From assembly GCA_964564865.1 (NCBI GenBank), contig CAZMDA010000007.1, positions 21,784 to 85,783 of the forward strand: DNA of 64,000 nt. Direction: 5' to 3'. Numbering within the stretch: position 1 is the first letter of the stretch; each line of letters opens with the position of its first letter. Source of the DNA: RBG-16-66-20 sp964564865 (GTDB lineage Bacteria > Pseudomonadota > Gammaproteobacteria > Burkholderiales > SG8-39). The notes under the pieces are model-generated. The model was given only the letters and a program-made list of their open reading frames with translations, searched no databases and was not told where the DNA came from. Both the position numbers and the translations under genes were made by a program. Below, in pieces: positions 8,933 to 17,827 of the stretch.

Positions 8933-11077
8933 ATGAGTCAGGCCGCTTTGCCCACGCCGGCGCCGATCCGCTGGGAGCAGGACGCCGCCGGCATCGTCAC
9001 CATCACCTTCGACGCCCCCGGGGCCCCGGTCAACACCATGACCGAAGCCTGGGAGCACGCCTTCGGCGAGACGGTGGCGCGCCTGGCGAAGGAAAAGGCC
9101 GCCATCAAGGGCGTGATCCTCGCCTCGGCGAAGAAGACTTTCTTCGCCGGCGCGGAGCTGAAGGACGTGCTGCAGTTCGGCCCGGACGACGGCCCGAAGG
9201 TGTTCCGCTGGATCGAGGCCACCAAGAAGAACATGCGCCAGCTGGAAACGCTGGGCATCCCGGTGGTGGCCGCGCTCGAGGGCACCGCGCTGGGCGGCGG
9301 TTGGGAGATCGCGCTGAGCGCCCATTGCCGCATCGTGCTGGACGATCCGTCCATCCAGCTGGGCCTGCCCGAAGTGACGCTGGGCCTGCTGCCCGGCGCG
9401 GGCGGCGTCACCAAGACGGTGCGAATGCTCGGCCTGCAGGCCGCGTTCCCGTACCTGGTCGAAGGCAAGACCATGAGGCCGGCGGAAGCCGCGCAGCTGG
9501 GCCTGGTGCAGGGCCTCGCCGCCGGCAAGGACGACCTCTTCCGCATGGCGCGCGAGTGGATCGCCGCCAATCCCTCGCCGAAGCAGCCCTGGGACAGCCC
9601 GGACTACCGCATGCCGGGCGGCGGTCCCTCGAGCCCGAAGATCTCGCAGATGCTGTCGGTGGCGCCGGCGATGGTGGTGGAGAAGACGCGCGGCCTGTAC
9701 CCGGCGCCGAAGGCCATCATGGCGGCGATGGTGGAGGGCGCGTACGTGGATTTCGACACCGCGCTGCGCATCGAGTCGCGCTACCTCGCGCGCCTGGCGG
9801 TCGGGCCGGTGGCGAAGAACCTGATCACGCTCTTTTTCAACCGCACCGCGATCAAGTCGGGCGCGTCGCGGCCCAAGGGCGTGCCCAAGTGGAAGGCGAC
9901 CAAGGTCGGCATCCTCGGCGCCGGCATGATGGGCGGGGGCATCGCCTTCGCCACCGCCAACCGCGGCATCGCCTGCGTGCTGAAGGACGTGAATCTGGAA
10001 GCGGCCGAGAAGGGCCGCGGCTACACCGAGAAGGTGCTCGCGAAGCGCAAGAAGCCCGCGGACAAGGCCCTCGCGCTCATCCAGGCCACGGCGGACTACA
10101 AGGACCTGCAGGGCTGCGACCTCATCATCGAGGCGGTGTTCGAGAAGCGCGACCTCAAGGCGCAGGTGACGAAGGACGCCGAGCCCATGCTCGCGCCGGG
10201 CGGCATCTTCGCATCCAACACTTCCACGCTGCCGATCACGGGCCTGGCTAAGGCCTCCGCGAAGCCGGAGAATTTCATCGGCCTGCACTTCTTCTCGCCG
10301 GTGGACCGCATGGAGCTGGTGGAGATCATCAAGGGCGCGCAGACCTCGCCCGAGACACTGGCCAAGGGCTACGACTACGTGCTCCAGATCGGCAAGACGC
10401 CGATCGTGGTGAACGACTCGCGCGGCTTCTACACCAGCCGCACCTTCGGCACCTTCGTGCAGGAGGGCTGCGCCATGCTGGCCGAGGGCATCCCCGCGGC
10501 GGCGATCGAGAACGCGGCGCGCCAGGCCGGCATGCCGGTGGGGCCGCTGGAGGTGATCGACCAGACCTCGATGTCGCTCTCCATGCACGTGATGGAACAG
10601 ACCATCGCGGACCTGAAGGCCGAGGGCAAGCCGCTGCCGCCGGAGCATCCCGGGCAGAAGGTGATCGTGAAGATGGTGAAGGAACTCAACCGTCCGGGGC
10701 GCGCGGCCGGCGGCGGCTTCTACGATTACCCGAAGGATGGCAAAAAGCAGCTCTGGCCGGGCCTGGCGAAGGCCTTCGGCGGCGGCGCGTCCTTCGACCT
10801 GCAGGAAATGAAGGACCGCATCCTCTACCGGCAGGCGATCGAGACCGCGCGCTGCCTGGAGGAAGGGGTGCTGGAGACGGTGCACGACGGCAACATCGGC
10901 TCCATCTTCGGCATCGGCTTCCCGGCCTGGACCGGCGGCGCGCTGCAGTTCATCAATTGTGTCGGGGTGAAGAAATTCGTCGAACGCGCCGACGAGCTGG
11001 CGAAGAAATTCGGCGAGCGCTTCGCGCCGCCGCAGCTGCTGCGGGACAAGGCGAAGCGCGGCGAAGAACTCCGCTAA
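8933..11077 (+). CDS. bifunctional enoyl-CoA hydratase / 3-hydroxyacyl-CoA dehydrogenase (FadJ-like)
   Basis: A 714-residue fusion performing hydration and NAD-dependent dehydrogenation in beta-oxidation. The N-terminal crotonase domain shows EGTALGGGWEIAL and GLPEVTLGLLPGAGGV with catalytic-type glutamates. The second half carries the Rossmann motif GILGAGMMGGGIA near residue 326, NTSTLPIT, and the dehydrogenase signature GLHFFSPVDRMELVEII. The C-terminal repeat holds GIGFPAWTGGALQF. It follows the thiolase by one base and pairs with it as a fadIJ-like trifunctional set. Length matches FadB/FadJ proteins (about 715). Confidence 0.94.
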   Translation: MSQAALPTPAPIRWEQDAAGIVTITFDAPGAPVNTMTEAWEHAFGETVARLAKEKAAIKGVILASAKKTFFAGAELKDVLQFGPDDGPKVFRWIEATKKNMRQLETLGIPVVAALEGTALGGGWEIALSAHCRIVLDDPSIQLGLPEVTLGLLPGAGGVTKTVRMLGLQAAFPYLVEGKTMRPAEAAQLGLVQGLAAGKDDLFRMAREWIAANPSPKQPWDSPDYRMPGGGPSSPKISQMLSVAPAMVVEKTRGLYPAPKAIMAAMVEGAYVDFDTALRIESRYLARLAVGPVAKNLITLFFNRTAIKSGASRPKGVPKWKATKVGILGAGMMGGGIAFATANRGIACVLKDVNLEAAEKGRGYTEKVLAKRKKPADKALALIQATADYKDLQGCDLIIEAVFEKRDLKAQVTKDAEPMLAPGGIFASNTSTLPITGLAKASAKPENFIGLHFFSPVDRMELVEIIKGAQTSPETLAKGYDYVLQIGKTPIVVNDSRGFYTSRTFGTFVQEGCAMLAEGIPAAAIENAARQAGMPVGPLEVIDQTSMSLSMHVMEQTIADLKAEGKPLPPEHPGQKVIVKMVKELNRPGRAAGGGFYDYPKDGKKQLWPGLAKAFGGGASFDLQEMKDRILYRQAIETARCLEEGVLETVHDGNIGSIFGIGFPAWTGGALQFINCVGVKKFVERADELAKKFGERFAPPQLLRDKAKRGEELR

Positions 11078-11151
11078 GCGCTCGGCCTTGCACTAGGCTC
11101 GACGATGAAGTGAATGTCGTGAAGGCTGCTTTGGCGCCGTTCGGCATTAAG

Positions 11152-11916
11152 ATGCCAGCCGTGGCAAAACGGACCCAGCAGGAAGGCGGGAATGTTCGCG
11201 CGGTTGAGCGCGCACTTGAGATCCTGCTCGCCTTCAATGCGAAGGACGTCGAGTTATCCGCCGCGGAGCTTCTCGAGCGCTGCAATCTCACCCGGCCGAC
11301 GCTCTATCGCCTGTTGTACACGCTTGAAAAGAAAGGATTCATTCAATCTGTAGGTGAACCTCAAAGCTTCCGTCTGGGCACGTCGGTTGGCAAGCTCGCC
11401 GTGGTCTGGTCATCAAATGTCGATGTTGCCCACGTGGCTGCACCCATCCTCAAGAAAGCTTGGCTTGAGACCGGGGAGACCGTCGCACTGTTCATCGCCC
11501 GGGGGGCGATGCGGCTTTGCGTGGCTGAGCTACCGAGTCCTCAGGCCATCAGCTTCAAGCGAGGGGTGGGCTACACGGAGCATCTCGTGAAAGGTGCCAG
11601 CGGCCGCGCAATCCTCGCTTTTACGGAAGAGGCGCGCGAGGCGCTTTCAGCCTTCACCAAGGGCACTGGCGTGAACACCGAGGATCTCAAGCGCGAGCTC
11701 GAGCATACCCGAAGGCGCGGCTATGCCTTTAGCCACAACGAGCTCATCCAGGGTGCGGTTGCTGTAGCTGCGCCTTTCTTTTACCGCTCAGGCGAAGTTG
11801 CCGGGTCATTCGGGGTCTTCGGCCCGGACTTCCGATGTGATGAAGCACGTGTGAAAAGGCTCGGGCCGCAGGTCATCTGCTACGCGAAAGAACTCTCAAA
11901 CGCGCTCGGCGCCTGA
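11152..11916 (+). CDS. IclR family transcriptional regulator
   Basis: A 254-residue IclR-type regulator. An N-terminal winged helix (RAVERALEILLAF ... LTRPTLYRLLYTLEKKGFI, residues about 15-70) precedes the IclR effector domain, with FRLGTSVGKLA, the ligand-loop segment GAMRLCVAELPSPQAI and the GASGRAILAF signature. The ATG at 11152 gives the usual length; several upstream GTG codons are possible but not needed. The gene opens the lower-GC catabolic island and lies 201 bases before a GTG-started Bug receptor gene. A three-half-site palindromic element in that gap is the likely operator. It probably senses an aromatic acid and controls the downstream dioxygenase genes; the ligand is unknown. 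Confidence 0.9.
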   Translation: MPAVAKRTQQEGGNVRAVERALEILLAFNAKDVELSAAELLERCNLTRPTLYRLLYTLEKKGFIQSVGEPQSFRLGTSVGKLAVVWSSNVDVAHVAAPILKKAWLETGETVALFIARGAMRLCVAELPSPQAISFKRGVGYTEHLVKGASGRAILAFTEEAREALSAFTKGTGVNTEDLKRELEHTRRRGYAFSHNELIQGAVAVAAPFFYRSGEVAGSFGVFGPDFRCDEARVKRLGPQVICYAKELSNALGA

Positions 11917-12018
11917 GTAGCAATCCGGCCCGGCCTGGGCCGTACCTGTACCAAAAATCGAGTATTCGCCGCCTACCGGAACTGGGGCGGCTCGCCTTGA
12001 TCTGCATCAAATCCCTTG

Positions 12019-12024
12019 TTGACA
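12019..12024 (+). promoter_or_regulatory. candidate -35 box for the dioxygenase operon
   Basis: A perfect TTGACA lies about 40 bases upstream of the palindromic operator candidate. No convincing -10 hexamer follows at 16-18 bases, so an activated promoter is possible. This is a weak call on its own. Confidence 0.25.
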
Positions 12025-12063
12025 GGTCTCGCTATCGGGGGCAATCTCCGCGTCTCTCCAAAA

Positions 12064-12092
12064 ATGGACAAAGATGTCCATCAGATGGACAT
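12064..12092. promoter_or_regulatory. candidate IclR-type operator with three half-sites
   Basis: Three copies of ATGGACA lie in alternating orientation: forward at 12064-12070, reverse (TGTCCAT) at 12075-12081, forward at 12085-12091. The last two form a perfect palindrome with 9-bp arms around one base (12074-12092). Two inverted half-sites plus a third at one helical turn is the known arrangement for PobR/PcaU-type IclR regulators. It lies 26 bases upstream of the first Bug gene and downstream of the iclR gene, so it is placed to control the operon. Confidence 0.6.
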
Positions 12093-12117
12093 GACGAAAG
12101 TCACCCGAGGAGGCGAA

Positions 12118-13077
12118 GTGAACCGTACTTTCCTGCTGTTGCTAGGACTGTTGTGTACCCCGACCACATGGGCGCAGGAGTGGGCGCCCAGTCGGCTGGT
12201 CAAGATCGTCGTTCCGATCGTAGGCAGCACCAACGATGTGGTCGCGCGGCTCTTCGCGCCTGAACTTTCGAAGGCGTTTGGCCAGCCGTTCGTGGTCGAG
12301 AACAAGGGCGGCGCAGGTGGAAACATTGGCGCGTCCGAGGTCGTGAAGTCGGAGCCCGACGGCCACACGCTGCTGATCGGGTACAACGGCCCGATCGCAA
12401 TCAACGTCACGCTGTTCAAGAACCCGCCTTTCGACCCTCAGAGGGATCTCGCCCCGATCTCGCTCGTGGTGACTGCGCCGCAGTTCCTGGTCGTGAATCC
12501 GAAAGTGCCGGCAAGAAACGTCGCGGAGTTCGTGGGGGTCGCGAAGACATCGCCCCGCAAGCTCTCCTACGGATCCGTCTCCATCGGAAGCGCGTCACAT
12601 CTCACCATGGAAATGGTGAAGAGCGCTGCAAAGGTCGACCTCGTGCATGTGCCCTACAAGGGCGCACCACCGGTCCTCACCGATCTTCTGAGCGGGCAGA
12701 TACAGGCGGGCTTCTTTGTCCCGGGAAACGTCCTTGCGTACATGAAGGACGGCCGCCTGCGGGCAATCGCCTCGACTGGCCGAAACCGCTTCGCGGCGAC
12801 CCCCGAGATTGCCACCATGATCGAGCAGGGTTTTCCCGACTTCGAAGCCCTTGGCTGGATCGGTTTCCTCGCGCCGGCCAAGACCCCGAAGAACATCATC
12901 GATCGCTATCACCGGGAAATCGCGCGCATCGCGGCGCTCCCGGAAGTGAAGGGAAAGCTTGAAGCGCTTTCCTTTGATGTCGTTGCCACGAACCCCGACG
13001 AATTTCGCCAATGGATCTCGAAAGAGATCCAGCGCTGGGGCGCGGTAATCAAGTCCACTGGCGCCACCGCGGAATAG
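12118..13077 (+). CDS. Bug/TctC-type tripartite tricarboxylate transporter receptor (first)
   Basis: A 319-residue periplasmic solute-binding protein of the Bug family. The GTG at 12118 follows GAGGAGG and gives a clear signal peptide (NRTFLLLLGLLCTPTTWAQ, cut after AQ). Family signatures follow: VKIVVPIVGSTNDVVARLFA, PFVVENKGGAGGNIGASEV, and VPYKGAPPVLTDLLSGQIQ. Such receptors bind carboxylates for a TctAB permease; no tctA/tctB lies in the window. The gene stands first in the dioxygenase cluster, eight bases before a second Bug gene, so the ligand is probably the cluster substrate or a related acid. Confidence 0.92.
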   Translation: MNRTFLLLLGLLCTPTTWAQEWAPSRLVKIVVPIVGSTNDVVARLFAPELSKAFGQPFVVENKGGAGGNIGASEVVKSEPDGHTLLIGYNGPIAINVTLFKNPPFDPQRDLAPISLVVTAPQFLVVNPKVPARNVAEFVGVAKTSPRKLSYGSVSIGSASHLTMEMVKSAAKVDLVHVPYKGAPPVLTDLLSGQIQAGFFVPGNVLAYMKDGRLRAIASTGRNRFAATPEIATMIEQGFPDFEALGWIGFLAPAKTPKNIIDRYHREIARIAALPEVKGKLEALSFDVVATNPDEFRQWISKEIQRWGAVIKSTGATAE

Positions 13078-13085
13078 GAGATCCC

Positions 13086-14045
13086 ATGCTTCGCCATGCT
13101 GTCGTCTTGCTTTGCACTGCATTTGCTGCGGTCTCAGGCGAGGTCTCGGCCCAGACCTATCCTGATCGAGCCGTGAAACTCATCGTCGGATTCCCTCCGG
13201 GCGGATCCAACGACGTCATCGCGCGCATCATCGCCACGAAACTGCAGGACCGCTTGAAGCAGCCGTTCGTCGTCGAGAACAAGCCTGGTGCGGCATCGAT
13301 GATCGCGGCTGAATCCGTGGCGAAGTCGCCCGCCGACGGCTACACGCTGCTGGTAGCGCCCAGCGGCGCCTTGACGATCAATCCGGCGATCTACTCGAAG
13401 GTGCCTTACGACCCGGTCGCCGACTTTGCACCCGTGGCCCTGCTGGGGTCTTTTCCGCTGGTAGTGAGTGTGAGCGCGGCCTCACCCATCAAGGACCTGA
13501 AAGGGATGGTCGAAGCTTCGAAGAAGCCAAGCGGCCTCAACCACGGCGTGGGCTCATCGACCTTCCAGCTCGCCGCTGAGGTGCTCTCAAAAGACACCGG
13601 AGCCAGGTTCACGCATGTGAATTACAAGGGGAGCGGCCCGACAGCCAATGCGCTTCTCACTGGCGAGATCGACATCGCTATTCTCGATATCGCGGCGGTG
13701 ACCCCACTAATCAAAGGCGGCAAGCTCCGCGCTCTTGCCGTCTCTACTGCCAAGCGGGCGGCAATATTGCCGGAGATCCCGAGCGTCGCGGAACTCGGCA
13801 TCAAGGGCTACGACATCTCGATCTGGACGGGGCTTGTCGCTCCGAAAGGGACGCCGGAGGCGGTCATCGAGCGCCTTCGTGGTGCCCTGAGAGAGGTGCT
13901 GGCGGATGCGGACTACATCTCGCGCCTGCAGAACCTGGGCACCGAGACCGGAAATGCCGACTCCGCCGCCTTCGGCAAGCGAATTGCAAGCGATATCGCG
14001 AAGTGGACCGCGGTGGCGAAGGCCGCAGGTATCAAGGCCGACTGA
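13086..14045 (+). CDS. Bug/TctC-type receptor (second)
   Basis: Another 319-residue Bug-family binding protein directly after the first. Its signal peptide (LRHAVVLLCTAFAAVSGEVSAQ) precedes TYPDRAVKLIVGFPPGGSND and PFVVENKPGAASMIAAESVA. NYKGSGPTANALLTGEIDIA matches the family's ligand-binding strand. It differs enough from its neighbour to suggest an old duplication or a different ligand, not a recent copy. It shares the operon with the reductase, whose GTG start lies eight bases past its stop. Confidence 0.92.
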   Translation: MLRHAVVLLCTAFAAVSGEVSAQTYPDRAVKLIVGFPPGGSNDVIARIIATKLQDRLKQPFVVENKPGAASMIAAESVAKSPADGYTLLVAPSGALTINPAIYSKVPYDPVADFAPVALLGSFPLVVSVSAASPIKDLKGMVEASKKPSGLNHGVGSSTFQLAAEVLSKDTGARFTHVNYKGSGPTANALLTGEIDIAILDIAAVTPLIKGGKLRALAVSTAKRAAILPEIPSVAELGIKGYDISIWTGLVAPKGTPEAVIERLRGALREVLADADYISRLQNLGTETGNADSAAFGKRIASDIAKWTAVAKAAGIKAD

Positions 14046-14053
14046 GCAGGATA

Positions 14054-15055
14054 GTGGCGAGCGTTCCGGTCACGTTGATCTTCTCCGATGGGGTTTCCCA
14101 TCGGCTGAACCTCGAGCCGGGCACGAACGTCGTCAAGGAAGCGGCAAACGAGGGCCTTAACCTCCTCACGGATTGCAGCAACGGCCAGTGCGGTACCTGT
14201 GCCGCGCGCCTTTGCTCAGGCGCCATCGATCTCGCGGACTACGATCCAGCCATACTTCCCGATGAAGATCGGGATGACGGTGGGATCTTGCCATGCGTTT
14301 CGAGAGTAACCGGACCCTGCGTCATCGAGTTTCCGTACGAGTCGACCGAGGCGACCGCCGAACAGACGGATCCGGTCCGCGGTACGGTAGTTGCCATCGA
14401 CCAGATCGCCACGGAAACTGTCCGCCTTGAAGTTCGGGTCCCGGACAGCGTCGTATTCGAGCCTGGTCAGTACGTCCGCATGCGTGTCCCAGGTACCGAT
14501 TCTTGGCGCTCGTATTCCATGGCGAGCCCATCCGGTTCGAACCGCCTGGTCTTCTACATTCGGGTCGTGGCCGGGGGAAGTTTCTCCGGTTGGCTATGCG
14601 GCGCAGCAAAGCCCGGGGCGGAGCTCGAAGTGAGCGCGCCGCACGGTGCCTTCTTCCTGCGCGATGAGCCACGCAACCGGCTTTTTATCGCGGGCGGCAC
14701 CGGTCTTGCGCCCTTTCTCGCCATGCTGGGCGCGATCCAGGGCAGCGAGGCGCTGAAGGCACAGCGCACCACGCTTCTCATGGGCGCGAGGACGCCAGGC
14801 CACTTTTTCGCGAAAGAAGAACTCGATCGCTACAGCGCCGTAATCCCTGGACTGGAAGTCCGCTTTGCGGCGGAAGCCGACGCTGGCGAGGGCTGCCATC
14901 CGGGCTTCGCCACCGATCTCATCAAGGAACTGAAGTTGGATGCGACTACGCGCGTCTACCTGTGCGGCCCGCCGCCGATGGTGGATGCGGGACGCAATGC
15001 CGTGGTCGCCGCCGGCATGGTCCGAAACGACGTGCTCTGCGAGCGATTTACCTGA
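14054..15055 (+). CDS. ring-hydroxylating dioxygenase reductase (2Fe-2S, FAD, NAD)
   Basis: A 333-residue electron-transfer component of BenC type. The N-terminal ferredoxin domain has DCSNGQCGTC (C-x4-C-x2-C) with a last Cys in LPCVSRV. The FAD domain follows with RSYSMASP near residue 155, and the NAD domain with GGTGLAPFLAML and the terminal CGPPPMVDAGR. The GTG at 14054 is chosen because AGCAGGA precedes it at suitable spacing. It passes electrons from NADH to the Rieske centre of the alpha subunit encoded next, so the system is two-component with no separate ferredoxin. Confidence 0.92.
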   Translation: MASVPVTLIFSDGVSHRLNLEPGTNVVKEAANEGLNLLTDCSNGQCGTCAARLCSGAIDLADYDPAILPDEDRDDGGILPCVSRVTGPCVIEFPYESTEATAEQTDPVRGTVVAIDQIATETVRLEVRVPDSVVFEPGQYVRMRVPGTDSWRSYSMASPSGSNRLVFYIRVVAGGSFSGWLCGAAKPGAELEVSAPHGAFFLRDEPRNRLFIAGGTGLAPFLAMLGAIQGSEALKAQRTTLLMGARTPGHFFAKEELDRYSAVIPGLEVRFAAEADAGEGCHPGFATDLIKELKLDATTRVYLCGPPPMVDAGRNAVVAAGMVRNDVLCERFT

Positions 15056-15066
15056 GGGACATGGAC

Positions 15067-16434
15067 ATGAACGCCAACGTCAAGCCGCTCCACTATCACC
15101 GAATGGTCCGTCTGAAGGAGGGGGTGATCGAGCGGGAGATCTTCTCCAGCCGTGACATATACGAGGAGGAGCTCGAAAAGGTGTTCACGCGCTCGTGGCT
15201 TTTCGTCGGGCACGAAAGCCAGGTTCCGAACCCGGGGGACTACTTCACCTCCCGCATGGGTGCGGAGTCGGTAATCCTCGTACGCGACAAGAAGAAGACC
15301 GTTCACGTATTCCTGAACAGCTGCCGCCATCGCGGCATGAAAGTGTGCCAATACGACAATGGCAACACGCAGCTCTTTACTTGCCCGTATCACAGCTGGA
15401 GCTACACCACCGAGGGGAAGCTCTTCGGGGTCCCCCAGTACAAGCAGCTCTACGAGGGTTGCCTGAACAAGGATGAGTGGTCGCTCATCGAAGTGGCGAA
15501 GATGGCGATCTACAAGGGTACGGTCTGGGCCACCTGGGACAAGGATGCGCCGGATTTCCTTGCATATCTGGGCGACGCGAAAGCACATCTCGACTTGGCG
15601 CTCGATTGTCGTGACGGTCGCGAAGGCGGCTCGGAAGTCCTCGTGGGAATTCACAAATGGGTCGCCCCCTACAACTGGAAGCTGGCGGCGGAGAACTTTC
15701 TTGGCGACACGTATCACAACGTGAGCCACCGTTCGGTCGACCTAATCGGCATCGGGCCCAGCGCCCAGGCTGGTGCCAAGGGTCGACGTGACAATGAACT
15801 GGAGAAAGCGCAGCACCTCTGGGTGAGCTTCCCGGGCGGTCACGGCGTGCACAGCGCGCTTGTGCCCGAGAACGCGCCTTTCGTCGACACGTTCCAGAAC
15901 AACCCGGTAGTCGCGGAGTATTTCCGCCATTGCCATGCCGAACGGCAGCGAAGGCTTGGGCCGGAGAAGAGCCGCCTTGTGCCATTCGTCGGGACGATCT
16001 TTCCGAACGTGTCATTCCACGGAAATCAGCCGCGGAACCTCTGCGTATGGCATCCCACGGGCCCGGAGACGACCGAAGCGTGGCGTTTCTTCCTCGTGGA
16101 CGCCGACGCACCCCAGGAAGTGAAGGACTTCCTGCGTCGCTATTACATGCGCTACTCGGGGCCGGCGGGAATGACTGAGCAGGACGACATGGAAAACTGG
16201 AACTATGCGACCTCCGGCAGCCGGGGGGCGGTCGCCCGGCGCTACCCGTACAACTACCAGCAGTCGGCCGGCAAGGTGCAGGTCAATTCTCCCGTGCCGG
16301 GCTATGTGAGCCTGCAAGTGAGCGAAGAGAACCCGCGCCAGTTCTACCGGCGCTGGCGCGACTACATGAATGGCGCCGACTGGGATACCCTCTGTGGCAA
16401 GCGCGACGCCGGCCCCGCCAGCGAGGCCGAGTAG
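15067..16434 (+). CDS. aromatic-ring-hydroxylating dioxygenase alpha subunit (Rieske)
   Basis: A 455-residue catalytic subunit. The Rieske ligands are Cys86-x-His88 (CRHRG) and Cys106-x2-His109 (CPYHSW). The mononuclear iron site reads ENFLGDTYHNVSH, giving the bridging Asp214, His217 and His221, and a later carboxylate lies in TEQDDMENW. The ligand histidines are separated by three residues where four or five are usual. The ATG at 15067 is preferred to that at 15061 because GAGGGA lies at better distance. The overlap of the stop with the GTG of the SDR (TAGTG) couples the two. It would dihydroxylate an aromatic ring, probably of an acid; the substrate is not assignable. Confidence 0.92.
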   Translation: MNANVKPLHYHRMVRLKEGVIEREIFSSRDIYEEELEKVFTRSWLFVGHESQVPNPGDYFTSRMGAESVILVRDKKKTVHVFLNSCRHRGMKVCQYDNGNTQLFTCPYHSWSYTTEGKLFGVPQYKQLYEGCLNKDEWSLIEVAKMAIYKGTVWATWDKDAPDFLAYLGDAKAHLDLALDCRDGREGGSEVLVGIHKWVAPYNWKLAAENFLGDTYHNVSHRSVDLIGIGPSAQAGAKGRRDNELEKAQHLWVSFPGGHGVHSALVPENAPFVDTFQNNPVVAEYFRHCHAERQRRLGPEKSRLVPFVGTIFPNVSFHGNQPRNLCVWHPTGPETTEAWRFFLVDADAPQEVKDFLRRYYMRYSGPAGMTEQDDMENWNYATSGSRGAVARRYPYNYQQSAGKVQVNSPVPGYVSLQVSEENPRQFYRRWRDYMNGADWDTLCGKRDAGPASEAE

Positions 16435-17228
16435 TGGCCGCACGCGTAGCGATCGTAACGGGCGGGACTTTCGGGCTGGGACAGGCGATCACCGTGGATC
16501 TCGCGCGCCGCGGGTACCGCGTGATTGCCTTCGGTCTCTCCGCGCCGCAGGTCTCCAGCACGGCAAAGGGCACCGAGTCTCTTCGCGCGGCGCTCGACCG
16601 CGAGCAACTTGATGCGGACATCCTGGAAGCGGATGTCTCCAAGTCGGAAGATGTCGCCCGCGTCGCTAGCCATGCTTCTTCGAAATACGGTCGAATCGAT
16701 GGTCTAGTAAATAACGCCGCAATCGGCCCGCTCGGAACGGTGCTCTCGACCGACGAGAAGACTTTCTCCCGGATCATTGACGTGAACCTCAAGGGAACGT
16801 ATCTGATGAGCCGCGCGGTGCTCCCCGTGATGATCGCGCAAGGAGGTGGCTCCATTGTCAACATCGGTTCCGGGGCTGGCTACGGCAAGCCCAACATGGC
16901 TGCCTACGCAGCAAGCAAGGGCGGAATCGTGGCGCTTAGCACCGCGATGGCCTACGACCACTTCCACGCGCACGTGCGCGTCAACGTGGCAATGCCTGGA
17001 GGCGGAGGAATCGTATCTGGCATGAGCGTCGGCCGCACCGGGGGCGATGAAGAGGCCTTCAGGAAGCGACCGGCGCCCGGCACCGTCGCCGGCCGGCCCG
17101 CGACGGGGCAGGATCTGGCTAACGCCGTCGCATTCCTGCTTTCTGACGACGCGGCCACCATATCCGGGACTGTGATCGACGTTGGTTGCTTTGCAAACCA
17201 GGGCGGGCCAATCCCACCCCGTTCGTGA
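16434..17228 (+). CDS. SDR family dehydrogenase (probable cis-diol dehydrogenase)
   Basis: A 264-residue short-chain dehydrogenase starting at GTG 16434, which overlaps the alpha-subunit stop by one base. It has TGGTFGLG near residue 10, NNAA near residue 91, Ser in NIGSGAGYG, and the catalytic YAASK. This is a complete classical SDR active site. Placed between the alpha and beta dioxygenase genes, it most likely rearomatises the cis-dihydrodiol product with NAD. It could instead act on a side-chain alcohol. It has 15 bases to the beta-subunit ATG, which contain the ribosome site AGGAGAG. Confidence 0.88.
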   Translation: MAARVAIVTGGTFGLGQAITVDLARRGYRVIAFGLSAPQVSSTAKGTESLRAALDREQLDADILEADVSKSEDVARVASHASSKYGRIDGLVNNAAIGPLGTVLSTDEKTFSRIIDVNLKGTYLMSRAVLPVMIAQGGGSIVNIGSGAGYGKPNMAAYAASKGGIVALSTAMAYDHFHAHVRVNVAMPGGGGIVSGMSVGRTGGDEEAFRKRPAPGTVAGRPATGQDLANAVAFLLSDDAATISGTVIDVGCFANQGGPIPPRS

Positions 17229-17243
17229 TTCCAGGAGAGTTTC

Positions 17244-17825
17244 ATGGCCGAGACCGTTGAAGCGAAGTCCGTTGCGCAACCCAAGCTTGCCCGTGACGCG
17301 CACTACTTCGAACTGAAGCGCGAGATCGAGGAGTTCCTATTTGAGGAGGCCTCGATGCTCGATGAGCGAAGGTTCCGCGAGTGGCTCGACACTCTTGCAG
17401 ACGACCTCGTCTATTTCATGCCGATGATGTTCAACGTGAAATTCGGCGAGCACGCGGTGCGCGAGAAGACCCGGCTCGAGAAGGACATGAGCTGGTTCAA
17501 CGAAGACAAGTGGACGCTTACAAAGCGCGCCGAGCAGATCCTCACCGGCGTGCACTGGGCGGAAGAGCCGCTATCGCGGGTCTGTCGCCTTGTGACCAAC
17601 GTGCGTCTGACCTCCATCAGCCAGAGCGCCCCCGGGGAAACCGCAGTCGGCGCTCAGAGCCGGTTCCTGATCTACCAGAACCGCTGCGAACACGAGGAGT
17701 ACATCTTCGTGGGAAGTCGCGACGACATCATCCGAAAGACTGCATCGGGTTGGAAGCTCGCGCGGCGCGAGATCACGATCTATCAGAATGTCTTGCTTGC
17801 GAAAAACCTCACGATTTTCTTCTGA
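17244..17825 (+). CDS. aromatic-ring-hydroxylating dioxygenase beta subunit
   Basis: A 193-residue small subunit of the NTF2-like fold that packs with the Rieske alpha chain as an alpha3beta3 hexamer. Typical features are EIEEFLFEEASMLDERRFREWLD near the N-terminus, DLVYFMPM, RLVTNVRL and the C-terminal segment WKLARREITIYQNVLLAKNLTIFF. Length fits the family (about 160-195). The ATG follows AGGAGAG. It is separated from alpha by the SDR gene, whereas alpha and beta are usually adjacent. Confidence 0.92.
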   Translation: MAETVEAKSVAQPKLARDAHYFELKREIEEFLFEEASMLDERRFREWLDTLADDLVYFMPMMFNVKFGEHAVREKTRLEKDMSWFNEDKWTLTKRAEQILTGVHWAEEPLSRVCRLVTNVRLTSISQSAPGETAVGAQSRFLIYQNRCEHEEYIFVGSRDDIIRKTASGWKLARREITIYQNVLLAKNLTIFF

Positions 17826-17827
17826 CC

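Noticed and set aside
11078..11151. Possible longer IclR protein starting upstream at a GTG
   Set aside because: Extra residues show no conserved features, and the ATG at 11152 gives the usual family length.
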